This document shows positions 36,331 through 52,256 of a DNA stretch of 64,000 bases, piece by piece. Below the pieces are notes generated by a model. That model did no database searches, was not told where the DNA came from, and was given only the letters and a program-made list of their open reading frames with translations. Position 1 is the first letter of the stretch; every line of letters begins with the position of its first letter. Made by a program: the position numbers and the translations under genes. This DNA is from Chlorella sorokiniana (Eukaryota; Chlorophyta; Trebouxiophyceae; Chlorellales; Chlorellaceae). The stretch spans positions 930,001 to 994,000 of the forward strand of contig CP084615.1 of NCBI GenBank assembly GCA_025917655.1, written 5' to 3'.

Positions 36331-37935
36331 AGCTGATGTTGCCATGCTGACGTGGCTTCCCCGAATGCATCCCGATCAGTCTGACGCATACTACTTGCCT
36401 CTCAATTACTTGCTGTCTGCTGGGCACAACCCCTTGCAGCTTGCGTACAACATGCCCGCCCATCAAGCGATCAATCGAACGTCAACCTGCCACACTGTGC
36501 GGCCTAGAGGGGGTTTGACCGCACCTTCATCTACATGTACTTGCAAGGCTTCCCTGTCCACGCTGACTAGGCCCGCGTCCCCCTGAGCATCACCCCGCCA
36601 TCAACCCCATCATCACCGAGGAACGTAGTGCAAGCTGCGGTGCCAGGCGGGGGGTGATGAAGGGCCACCATGCCAAGCAGCTTTTTAGTGGGCAACTACT
36701 GCATCCGTGCAGCAACTGGTGGCGTGGAATGGCAGGGCCTGCCAAAGGTGAGGTTGAAAGCGCCGTGAGCCCGGAGCCACCCGTACCATCAAGTGCTGCT
36801 GCCAGACCGGGCTGCGGCCACTGCGCTCCTCCTGCAAGCAACAACCAGTCGGCTTGTTAGCTGCTGCTGTGCGACGGGAGAGCGGTGGTGATCGACACAC
36901 ACAAGCTGGTGCTACCAAAGGCAGAAAATTCAAGCCAAGATGATCAAGCAATGTTAAGGAGCATGGCACACGCACGGGCTGGCATGAAGCGACAGGCTGG
37001 CAGGCAAAAGTGACGCCACCCTGCCGACCCATGATGTGGTTGTGCCCATGTTTTCAGATCATCAGGGTGAGTATGGAAGGGCGTTACTGCATTTGCAACT
37101 GTAATCTGCACCTTCACCCTTGTGGTGCGGTTCCGCTGCTGCCACCCTTGCCATCAAGCTGCCTGGCTGCGCACACCCGCTGGACGCAAACGCTATTTAC
37201 ACATCATAGGTTGGGGGGTTGCGCTATGCAGGATGACGAGTCTACACATGTGCGCGCAATAAGTTAGAGCGCATGCCGAGGTTCTTGGGGTTATGGGAAC
37301 AGGTTGCGAGGACAGTGCACCAGCACCAAGCTCGGGAAAGGCTGGGGATGTGCAACATGTTTCAACGTGCTGACAGCGACATATGCAACTTTCTTACACC
37401 GCGCAGCCTGCTGTAGCAGGCGGCAGGGTGCAGCGATGAAAGGAGCGCCAAATCTTTGGCTGATATGGCAGCAACAAAAGCCAGGGAGCATACGACTCCA
37501 GACCAGCACTAATCATTGCCAGTGGAAAAGGCGAGCTTGCCAGTCACAAGGGTGAAAAGGGCGTGCTAGCCAGATGAAGCAAGGGGAGGGGGTGGCACGG
37601 GGCAGAAAGAGACTAGAGGCCTGAAAAAAACGTGCATGCATCCACAGAGCTTGAAATGGCGGCAGCGCTGCCAATAGCTGGGAAAAAGATGAGGGAGGCA
37701 GGAGGAGAGCAACGAGGGACAGCGCAGAGTGCTGCAGTGGGATCAGGAGTGTGAGTTGGGGAAAAGGGCGGTGCGAGGCAGCATGCAGGACAAAGGTCTC
37801 GTGTGCGTTCATTCAAAGGCTCCGACCGTTGCGCCAGCCTGGGCCAGACAACTTGAGGGATAGGCGCTACATGATGGCTTGTAGGTGATAGAGTCAGACT
37901 CTGTGCACGAATGACTGTTCTGCCCTTTGTGGGCT
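36173..37935. other. Spacer between the two AP2-factor copies
   Basis: From 36173 to about 36330 this is the duplicated 5' flank of copy 1. About 36331-36797 is a unique spacer of about 470 bp. From 36798 to 37935 it is the duplicated 3' flank of copy 2, homologous to 32025-33114. No gene is supported. Copy B has an insertion at about 37680-37757 not present in copy A. Short ORFs such as 36344-36586 lack protein character. Confidence 0.5.
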
Positions 37936-40900
37936 TCAGCCTGGGAAGCTGCCTGAGTGAGAATACACGGCAAAAGGGCTGAGGCCAATGTAGGAGGAGG
38001 TCTGGCGCTGCAGCAGCAGATGCTGCTGGTGCGGTGACAGGCCTGCCTGTTGCAGGGCTGCCGCCGAGGCAGCCAACACAGAGGCGATGGAGGTTGGCGG
38101 GGCGGGGCACTGGAACGCAGCGGCGTAGGCAGCTGCGGGGTTGATGAGGGGTGGCTTTGGCACCGCCGCTGCCGGCACAATGTTGATGAGCTGGCCGGCT
38201 GGATGGGCGCGTCGACACAACTGTGCCCACGCCCGTACCGCTGTGATGTGCTGCGCCGGGCGCGTAGGCGGCGCTTGCGGATTGGGTGCCGCCAGCGCTG
38301 AACACGCTGCCTGCCGTGCTGCCGCTGGGCTGCAGGGCGGCACGCGAGGCGAGCCAAGCCGCAGCCGCGGCAGACTGTGCGGATGCAGGCACCTGCCCAG
38401 CAGGCTGGGCGCTGGCTGCAGAGGGCGCTGCCGCGCTCAGCAGTGCCTCCACAATCCGAGCCGCAGCAGCCTCTGCGGAGGTGCCTGCCGCGCTGGCCTC
38501 TGCACACGGCGCCGGCTCGCGAGTGGGCTCTGCTGCACCAGGCTGCTGCTGGGGGGCCTGCTTGACAGGCTCACCGTCCTGGAAGAGCATGGTGCCATTC
38601 ACGTGCTCCATTGCACCGGCCCCTGTGGGCAGCGTGGTGGCCTGGAATAGGTATGCGTCGTCGCTGGCGCTGAAGGTGAGGGACTGCAGGGGGCGGGTGG
38701 AGGAGATAGGCTGAGGGCATCAGGCAACCGCGACCGGCAGCAACCCAGGCACGTTTGAGCCATGCAAAGTGAGGTCAGCATCGCACGCTTGCCTCTGTGC
38801 CCCCTGTCAAGCCGCCGCCACTCACAGGCTCCGGCTCCTCCAGCTGGCAAACCAGCGGCATCTCCAGCTCCAGCTCAGCCACATCCTCGATGCATGCCAG
38901 GCCGCAGGGCTCCCCTGAAGCGGCACCTCCGCCCGCCCGCACAGCCAGGCTGCCCGACCGCGCGGTGGCCAGCTGTGCGGCGCAGGCGGAGGCCCCCATG
39001 CTGGGGCAGGCGGCGCTGGCCTCGCCACACGTCGGCTCCTCACCGTGCGGCTCCAGCTGCTGCTGATGGTGCAACAGCAGCTGGCTGTAGTGCTCCTGCT
39101 CGCGCTGCAGCAGCTGTGCGGAAGCTGCGTGCTGGTAGTACAGCTCCAAGAGGTACTGCTCACGGTTCCGGTCGGCAGCAGCTGCTGCTGCGGCTGCAGT
39201 GGCCGTAGCAGGTGGGCTTGAAGAGGGGATCGGGCCGCGCTGCCAGCACATGCCCGCCACCTGCGCCCTGGCATCGCCCACTGGAGCAAAGCCGCCGGTG
39301 GTGGTGCCAGCCAGGGGCGTGACAGGGGCGGCAGAGTCGCCCTGCCTGGGGAAAGGCGTGGTGGGGGATGCTGGGGAGCCTGGTGATGCCCTGCCTGAGT
39401 GCCGCTTGCTGGGCGGTTCCTCACCCTCCTCCAGGCTTGGCGGGCGGCGAGGGGGCCACCTTTCCGCCAAACCGCTTGGGGGCGAGGCGTGTGCAGCGGG
39501 CGAGGCGGCGTGAGGTGCAGCGTAGGGGATGGTGCGACCGCTTGTCTGCATGCCTGCGCCTGCAACAGAAGGAAAGGAGGGAGGCTGGGGGGTCACTGAG
39601 AAGGCCGATCCGGGAATGGGCAGAGCTAGTTGCAAGCATTTGTGTGCAGAAGCTTGCTCATATACAGAGCCTCGCCTGTTGCCTTGCCCTCGCGACGGAC
39701 GGCAATGGACAGCTTTGGGCGGGCGGCGGATGTTGCCTCTTTGGCGCCAGCCCCCACTCCCGGTGCGTTGGTCTGGCGGCGCGCTGGGCGCGCGGTGGGC
39801 GGCTTGCGTGCGCCAGCTCCGGCTGCTGCCAGGCGCTTGCTGGTCTGGCTCTTGGAGTAGTTGCGCAGGGCCGTGATTACGTCCTCCTGCGAAGGGTGGG
39901 TGCCAGGAGAGGCTCTGGTCACACCTTTTGGGGGACTGATGCCGGCCAGACAGCGGTGCTGTGGCTAGCGAGAAGTTGAAGAGGCACGCGGAGGAATGCA
40001 GCACCGGATCAGGCTGGTCCAGCGGGACAGGCTCCTGCGCTGCCGCCCATCCCAACCCCATGCGCGCCCACCCTGCTGAGCTGGCCCAGCAGGGGCAGCA
40101 GGTCGGCGTAGGTTGAGCGCGGGAAGTTGAGCACCTCGCCCTCGGTGCCGCCCTTGCAGCGCAGGGCCATGATGTCTGCAGCGGGTGGGTTGGAGGCGAT
40201 GGTTTAGGGGGTGGGTTGGAGGTGATGGTTTGGGGACGGGTTGAATACAATGGCTGGAGGATTGAGAAAGATCAAGCAACGGTGCTGCGCTGGCAGGATG
40301 CACGCCGCCCATAGCATATGACGCATTTGGCCGGCATGCAGGGAAGCCAATCCAGTGTGTTGCAGGCGCAAGGCGCAGAACGGGAAGGTGTACGGATGCA
40401 GGCGGCTCACCGTGCGCCTTGGCGGCCAAGGCCTCGCTGTCAAAGCCGCCCAGGTAAAGCTGTTTCTTGCACTCCCAAATGTGGCTCTCAAACCTACACA
40501 ATGGACAGGGCGCCAGGAAGGAGCAAGTGAGATGGGCCTGCTGAAAGGTTTGCATGAAGCTGAAGGACAGCGGATTGCCAGCCAGCCATTGCCAGCCTGC
40601 ACACCTCTGTGTACGCTTGTGGCGCGTGACGCCACGCAGGCGCAGCTTGCCCGTGCCGCCACGGCCGGCCTTGCCGGTGGGCGATGCCGGCAGCGCCTCA
40701 TCTCCTGCGGTGCAGGGCAGGATCGGGATGCAGACGTTGAACAGCAGGCAAAGAGCACAGCTGGTTGAATATAAGTAGAAGCCGTATATGTCGCTGCTCG
40801 CCACCCAGCTCCCACCTGTTGCAGCATCAAAGTGCGCCTCGAGCGCCTCTGCAAACCTCTGACGGGAGGAGCCCTGGCTGGCGGTTAGGGTGGCAGACTC

Positions 40901-41217
40901 GCTGACACCGCTGATTTCAGGTTCGCTGTCTTGCAACGCCGCTGGGCTGCGCAGGCAATGAGCAGGCTCAGCAGCATCCACCCTCCCGTCAGCGGCACTG
41001 CCCGACTGTGTATGGGCAGGAGCCACTCTGCCTTTGGACCTGGAATTGCCAGACATGGCGACCAGCGCTGGTGGCTCTGTGGCGGGCGCTGCTTGCCCAA
41101 AACGCTGGGTGAGGGGGAGCGTTCACAGCAAGCCAACGCCTGATGAGCAAAGTACGGAGCTCCTGCCTGTGAGCATACCAATAGGGCCAGAAAAAGAATA
41201 GGGTTAACGAGGAGAGT
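36798..41217. repeat. Direct tandem duplication, copy B (about 4.4 kb)
   Basis: Collinear with 32025-36330; the offset grows from about 4.77 to 4.89 kb because of small insertions in copy B. It contains AP2-factor copy 2. Identity is uneven: some exons are nearly identical while intron and flank sequence differs by many substitutions and indels. Confidence 0.85.
37936..41056 (-). CDS. AP2/ANT-like single-AP2-domain transcription factor, copy 2
   Basis: Tandem paralogue of the gene at 33115-36172 with the same exon layout. The start at 41056 gives MSGNSRSKGRVAPAHTQSGS. The AP2 domain exons carry LRLRGVTRHKRTQR, FESHIWECKKQLYLGGFD, DIMALRCKGGTEGEVLNFP and EDVITALRNYSKSQTSKRL. LRLRGVTRH is closer to the family consensus YRGVTRH than the LRLHGVTRH of copy 1. 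The open C-terminal frame includes CIEDVAELELEMPLVCQLEE and MEHVNGTMLFQDGEPVKQAP. It needs a two-base correction at about 38194-38196 (GGCCGGC against GGCCAGAGC in copy 1) to reach the shared ending SYIGLSPFAVYSHSGSFPG with stop at 37936. Uncorrected, it runs on to about 37613 as an unrelated tail. Confidence 0.77.
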
Positions 41218-42308
41218 CAAGCGTTTCTGTGGTGGAGGGGCAGCGGGCCACAGGCAGGGCTCTCCAGCACAGGAGGCTATCCTACGGCCATCTGCATGGT
41301 GACTAGGTTACAAAGGAGCAGCCCTGGGCCCCGCGTGTGCCCTGTCAAAGCAGAGCTGCTGGTCAAGCAGCCCTCTCCTTCCCTGCCCTTCCGTGTCCGT
41401 CAGAACCCACCCTGCGCACAGCAGATGTATGGATCAGCCCTTGTGGCTTCTGCCGAGCCAGAACAGGGCGTCTCGAACGCTGGGGTTCGCCTCTCGAGCA
41501 AGAGTGCAGAGTCAGCTAGTCCGTGGTCTGCTCCACAGCAGACGTGCAATGCTAAACAAGCCGTCTAGGAACTCGTGAGTGGTAAATTCGAGAAACCACC
41601 TCAGAAGCCGCCTCAGACATGGGGCCCCTGGGTAAGTGAGGAGGCCAGGCAGGACTGCACACGGCCTCCTGTACGTTTCATTACCTAAAGGTGCAATTCA
41701 CACATCACTAAAATGAGCCGTGAGTAGAAGGGTGGCAGGGAGCGGCTGGCACAGGCCAGGGTTGGCGTCGGCGGTAGCCGCACTAGCGCTTGAATTGAAC
41801 CTGCGAGGCATACTGAAAAACAATGCGACAGTCGGTAATTTATAACCATCAAAGGTTGTGTAACAACTCAAATACAAGCAAGTTATGAAAAGAAGGTTTG
41901 AAAACAACATCCTGTGGCTGCAGTCCACTTGTCGCCTGCACTCAACTGCTTGCTGCCAGCCACCACACACTGCCAGCCAACTTGAGTTGGCTTCTTTTTT
42001 CTCGTGTTACACGACACGACGAACACAGGGCGCACTGGCGTTTTCGAAGGTTTGGCGATGACGACCGGTTGCTACCAGGAGCACTCAAAATGCGGGCGCC
42101 AGGCTGGCAGCGGAGCCGCCACTTGTCGGGCAGCAGTCAGCCACGCTGCGCGCTGGGCCGGCCACCGGTGCAGCAACTGGCTGCTGCTGCTGCTGCGAGG
42201 AAAACTGTGAGCTGGAGAAGGGAGTGGGGGCTGCTGCCAGGAGCGACCCAGGCAGCACGCCCGGCTGCTGCTGGTGGCGGCGCGGGCGCCGCGTGCACCG
42301 TGGGCTGC
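41057..42308. other. Spacer between AP2-factor copy 2 and EF2 3' end
   Basis: This 1.25 kb holds the promoter of AP2-factor copy 2 (to about 41217 still duplicated DNA) and the EF2 3' UTR. A lower-GC stretch lies at about 41690-42010. I see no gene, tRNA or repeat. ORFs at 41296-41578 are not supported by any domain. Confidence 0.5.
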
Positions 42309-48291
<5,983 letters not shown>

Positions 48292-48792
48292 CTTGAGTTT
48301 GGCGTCCTAAGGAAACGGCCAACTCTTGGGCGTCCCTAAAGGGAGATGACTCCCTACTGCAGGGAGTTGGGTGGGATGAGGTGCGAGCACAGACTGTGCT
48401 CAACGAGAAGGACATGAGCAGGTGCGAGCGGCGCCTGTGACGGCGCGCGGACTGCCACCTCACTCCTGACTGCCGGGGAAAAACACAGCCGCGATTTCTG
48501 TGATGGTCCGGTGCTCGCCTCGCCCTCCATGCTCGTCATTGCAGCTGAGAGGGCGCAATTTGACAAAGGCAAGCCACCATAGACGGCGCTGAGCGCCGGT
48601 CCTGCCTACCGCTCACTCTTGCCAGCCGCTGCGCTGCCGCGCTGCCAAACCACAGAGACTATTCACTGCCTCAGCATTGGCAGTTTCAAGGCAATCAAAT
48701 ACTTGGCTTAGCAATAGTCTGGAAATGTGTCAAGGCAGCAAAATCACATAAGCCGGTGAGGTCCGCCAGCAAGGGGCACCTCAAAAAGCCGC
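48292..48792. promoter_or_regulatory. Spacer upstream of EF2 and downstream of RPA43
   Basis: This 501 bp lies between the RPA43 stop and the EF2 start (both minus strand), so it should hold the strong EF2 promoter. No TATA-like box or repeat stands out. Stretches near 48650-48760 are AT-richer. Confidence 0.4.
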
Positions 48793-50370
48793 TTAGTTCT
48801 TGTCCTTCTTCTTCTTCTTCTTGGGCTTTTCTGCCGCGCCATCTGGTGCAAGCGCCGCAGGAGCTGCCTCTGCTTCTGCCCTGCGCTTCCTCTCCTTCTG
48901 CTTCTTCAAGCCCTCTGATGCCTGTGCGGCTGGCGCAGCAGCCTCCAAGCCGCCGCCAGACGGCAGGTGGGTTTGCTGCTCAGTGCGCCCTGCGCCAGCC
49001 TCGCTCTTGTCCTTGCGTTTGTCCTTTTCGACTTCTGGCCCGGCAGCTGCTGCTGTGGCTGCTGCGGCTGCTGTTGTGCAGAAGGCGGTGGCGGGGCGGC
49101 TTGATCATGCTGCAGCAGGGCCGTGCCCTTAACCTTCTTCTTTTTCTGCTTCTTCTCTTGCTGCTGCTTCTCCTCTTGCTGCTGCCCCTGCTGCTGCTGC
49201 TGCTGGACGTGCTGCGCCTGCTGCGTTGTCTGCTGACCCTTTGCAGTCTTGCGCTGGACTGCGTGGGCGGAAAAGCCAACGGCTCCCGTGCCCGGCTGCA
49301 CAAGCGAGCCCGCAATGCTCATGAACTGGCCATGGTGGCTGACCGACGCCACGGTGAAGCACACCTTGTCGCCCACTGCCAGCCGGTGCTGCGGCGCCTT
49401 GGTGCTCACCCAGCAATGCTCCTGCGAACAGCGTCGGGGCACACGGCGGCGGCAGTGTCAGCATGCCTCGTGCAGCGCGTGGTGCACAGCAATCCGAGAC
49501 AACGTGGAAGGCTGTCAAGGCAAAAGTGCAAGACCCTACAGCATGCAGCATGACAGCTCGAGCACACTGCTGCTGCATGCCCGGCACGCCAAAGCAGCAC
49601 AACGCACCGCCAGCCGTGGCTTGAATTCCGCCCGTATCTGTTCCGCCGCCAATGACACATTGATGAAGCCCAGCAGCAGCAGGCCGATGTAGTCCATGCC
49701 AACCTTGTTCACCTTGCCAACTGCAAACGGGCGGCACTACAAAAGGTGAAGGGCAGGGTGGCAAGCAGGGCGGCAGGATTGTAGGCCACACATCATGCTC
49801 CAATGCATCTCCCAGCCTAGCCCAGGCGCTGTAGGCCATCACCAAGTGTGCTGGGGGCAGGAAGCAAGCGTGTCCCGGCTCCGCACCTAGCTGCATGCCG
49901 GGCGGGGCCGGAAGAGCACAATGTCGGCAACCACATCCACACGCACAAACGGAAAGTAAGGGTGGATGGCGGCGGCCTGCGTCAGCAGCCGCTCATTCGC
50001 GTACGACAGCATCACGCCGCCCAGGTCGTCGTTGTAGCTGCGGCAGCAAGACAGCAGCACATGCATCATGACAGCAATCGAAAGCGCGCAAGCCACGCAC
50101 GTGCTGGACCAGGATGCAAGGGCCGGCCAGCCTGCCCTTGCATTTGTCCAGGCAGGGCCACATCCCCATGATTGCAAGCAGCCAAAGCTGCACATCTGCA
50201 ATACGCGGCCGTGTGTCTCAGCACCTGTCACGGCGCAGCGGGCACCCCCTCTTCACTCACCGCAGGAGCAGCGAACCCAGGTAAGAGCGTACGCCCGCCC
50301 TGGCATTTGTTAGCTTGCTGGGGTGCAGGTCCACGGTGAACTTTGCCCGACTCTTCACGAGGCCCTCCAT
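48793..50370 (-). CDS. RPA43: RNA polymerase I subunit RPA43 (POLR1F/A43-like)
   Basis: RPA43 is the stalk subunit of RNA polymerase I that contacts Rrn3/TIF-IA in the nucleolus. The start at 50370 gives MEGLVKSRAKFTVDLHPSKL. The N-terminal SHS2/Rpb7-like domain continues YNDDLGGVMLSYANERLLTQ, HPYFPFVRVDVVADIVLFRP and GMQLVGKVNKVGMDYIGLLL. The OB-like part has LAVGDKVCFTVASVSHHGQF and MSIAGSLVQPGTGAVGFS (about 49.4-49.27 kb). A long Gln/Lys-rich tail follows. Two frames compete in the tail. One ends at 48906; the other is Lys/Glu-rich (VEKDKRKDKSEAG ... AEKPKKKKKKDKN) and ends with TAA at 48795-48793. I prefer the Lys-rich ending because such tails are usual in nucleolar proteins, but it requires a frame change within about 49.14-49.03 kb. 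Confidence 0.82.
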
Positions 50371-50782
50371 TCTGTTGTCGAGAACGCACTATAGAGGGAT
50401 GAAATGTTTGCTGGGCAGGGCGCTACCTTGAAACGTATGGAGCAATCCAGGTACTCGTTCTATCAAATGTGATGACGGAACAGCGAGCAACACCGGAAAG
50501 GAGGCCTCTGACGCCTATTTAGCATGCAGCTCGCAGGCAGAGACCTCTGGGGGCTGCAATCGTCTCCAGGGGCCTAAGTGGAGGGTGGTAAACCCAGTCT
50601 TCGCAGGACAGAGGCCGGCGGGTCCCAAGGGCTGCAAACAGAGCGCTGCAGGTTCCACCTGGCAAAAGTTGCATGCATGCATTGCTTTCTGCTCCTTTCA
50701 GCCTGCACGTTTGCAATCAGACCTGGCATTGCTCGTTTGCATCGAATCCAGCATACTCAGCCCAAGAGTGGAGAACCCATCG
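50371..50782. promoter_or_regulatory. Divergent spacer between RPA43 and the DUF3223 gene
   Basis: This is 412 bp between outward-facing start codons of two genes that both look nuclear/nucleolar. An open frame runs in from 50585 in phase with the DUF3223 gene, so a longer N-terminus is formally possible, but its composition is not protein-like. No other feature seen. Confidence 0.4.
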
Positions 50783-51886
50783 ATGTCGAACACAGAGGAG
50801 ACAAAGAGCGAAGCCCAAACAGTCGCTATGGATGCTGAAGCAGCCGCACAAATTGGAGACAAGCGCAAGGTCGAGGAAGAGGCAGTTCCCGAGAGTGCCG
50901 GCGGCGAAGGGGACGCCCAGCCTCCTGCCAAAGCTCAAAAGACTGATGCAGATGATGCAGCGGCTACCAAACAGGCGGCCCCAGCCCAGGAGCCCGTCAC
51001 CATTGGCTACAAAACGTTCGAGACCGGCAAACAGGCGTATGATTACTTTCACAAGCTCATGAAAGACTTGCGCAAGTACCAAAATCTCAACGACGTGCGT
51101 GGAGCAGGGATGGTGCAGCAGGGCCTTGTGACGGAGTGCCATGTGACGGCAGGGTCCAAGCACCAACGGCGCCTCTGCTGCACTGTCGGCTGACACTTGC
51201 TTGCACTGCCTGCAGTATGAGCATCATATGGTGCACGAGCTTATCAAGAAGGGCCACCCTGATGCAGCACGCAAGGTGCGCCTCAAAGCTGCCAGACGCC
51301 CGTCCCGCATGTTGTTAATGTGCATGCAGGTCATCCAGCAGCGGCTTTTAGTGATGCCAGGTGCTCACACTCCTTTAGACACATTGTCTTGGCCTTTGGC
51401 AATGCAGCTGGAAGGGGGGTGAAGGCAGTCCAGATTCGCGAGGTCGAGGTGGCCAACAGCGTGACCTCGTGCTTCTTCCTTCTGCACGACGACGGCAGCG
51501 ACGAAGACGTGTCGTACCGCAAGTGCCTGGCAGGCCTGTTCAAAGACCTCAAGGTAGGTCCCAGGCAGATGCCAGAACATGCGGGCTACGCCGCAGCTGG
51601 CATGTGAGTGCTAGCACTACCACATTCTGCTGCCCCTGTTGTGCGCTAATCTTGTCTGCACTCCCTGCTCGCGCTGCAGGAGCTGGCATCAGGCAATTCA
51701 ACTGCGCAGAAGAGGAGCAGCGGCGGTGGTGGCCGGGCGGCCGCGGCAGGCGCGGCGGCGGTCGGGCGGCCGCGGCGGCAGGGGACGGCGATAGGCAGCA
51801 GGATGGCTGGCGACTCGTGCTTGGTTGACACTGCTTGCTTTAAGCATGTATTTTTGGCCACGATTACGCAACTGTCGTGTGTGTAA
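50783..51886 (+). CDS. DUF3223 (EMB514/DOMINO1-like) nuclear protein
   Basis: Plant proteins of this kind (EMBRYO DEFECTIVE 514, DOMINO1) are small nuclear/nucleolar proteins needed for embryo growth; the same fold occurs at the C-terminus of RNA polymerase IV/V large subunits. The start at 50783 gives MSNTEETKSEAQTVAMDAEA, then an acidic/Ala-rich linker. The domain begins VTIGYKTFETGKQAYDYFHK (exon ending 51094). Exon 51216-51275 gives YEHHMVHELIKKGHPDAARK. A later exon has GVKAVQIREVEVANSVTSCF, FLLHDDGSDEDVSYRKCLAG and LFKDLK, matching the family pattern of a cysteine-flanked strand followed by DGSxxDxSYRKC. The last exon is Gly/Arg/Ala-rich and stops at 51884-51886. The boundary of the exon near 51.33-51.40 kb is uncertain. 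Confidence 0.78.
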
Positions 51887-52256
51887 CACATTGGAGAGCA
51901 TGAGTCGCAGTACCAAAGAGGCATGCAAGCGGAACGGACAGTACTGGTTCAATACCCGTGTTGAAAGGCTGGCGCAGAAAATTCAACAAAGTCAGCATCT
52001 GCCCGCTCATGATAACATGCATGAAAAGGAACGGAGGACACTCACTGTGATGGTAGAGTTATGTGCATGGGTGCGAGCAGGTTTGGATGAGCATGGGGTG
52101 GGGCGAGATGGAGTGGGTGCCCGAGAGAGGGAAGGCCAAAGGAACGGATGAGTGTAGTTGAAAGCAAGAGTTTGGCTGAGTACGCCACGAGATGAAATTC
52201 TGTGGAAAATGAAAGCTGGAAAAACAAACACTTACAAAGGAAAACGGCTGAGCACG
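51887..52256. other. Convergent 3' spacer between DUF3223 gene and F-box/LRR gene
   Basis: This 370 bp should hold two 3' UTRs. It has noticeably lower GC than the neighbouring exons. No RNA gene or repeat seen. Confidence 0.4.

Noticed and set aside
32025-41217. Transposon or integrated element as the cause of the 4.3-kb repeat
   Set aside because: No transposase, reverse transcriptase, terminal inverted repeats or target-site duplications are visible, and the repeat carries a normal intron-containing gene.
41296-41578. Short plus-strand open frames downstream of AP2-factor copy 2 promoter
   Set aside because: Short, overlapping in several frames, no domain or coding character.
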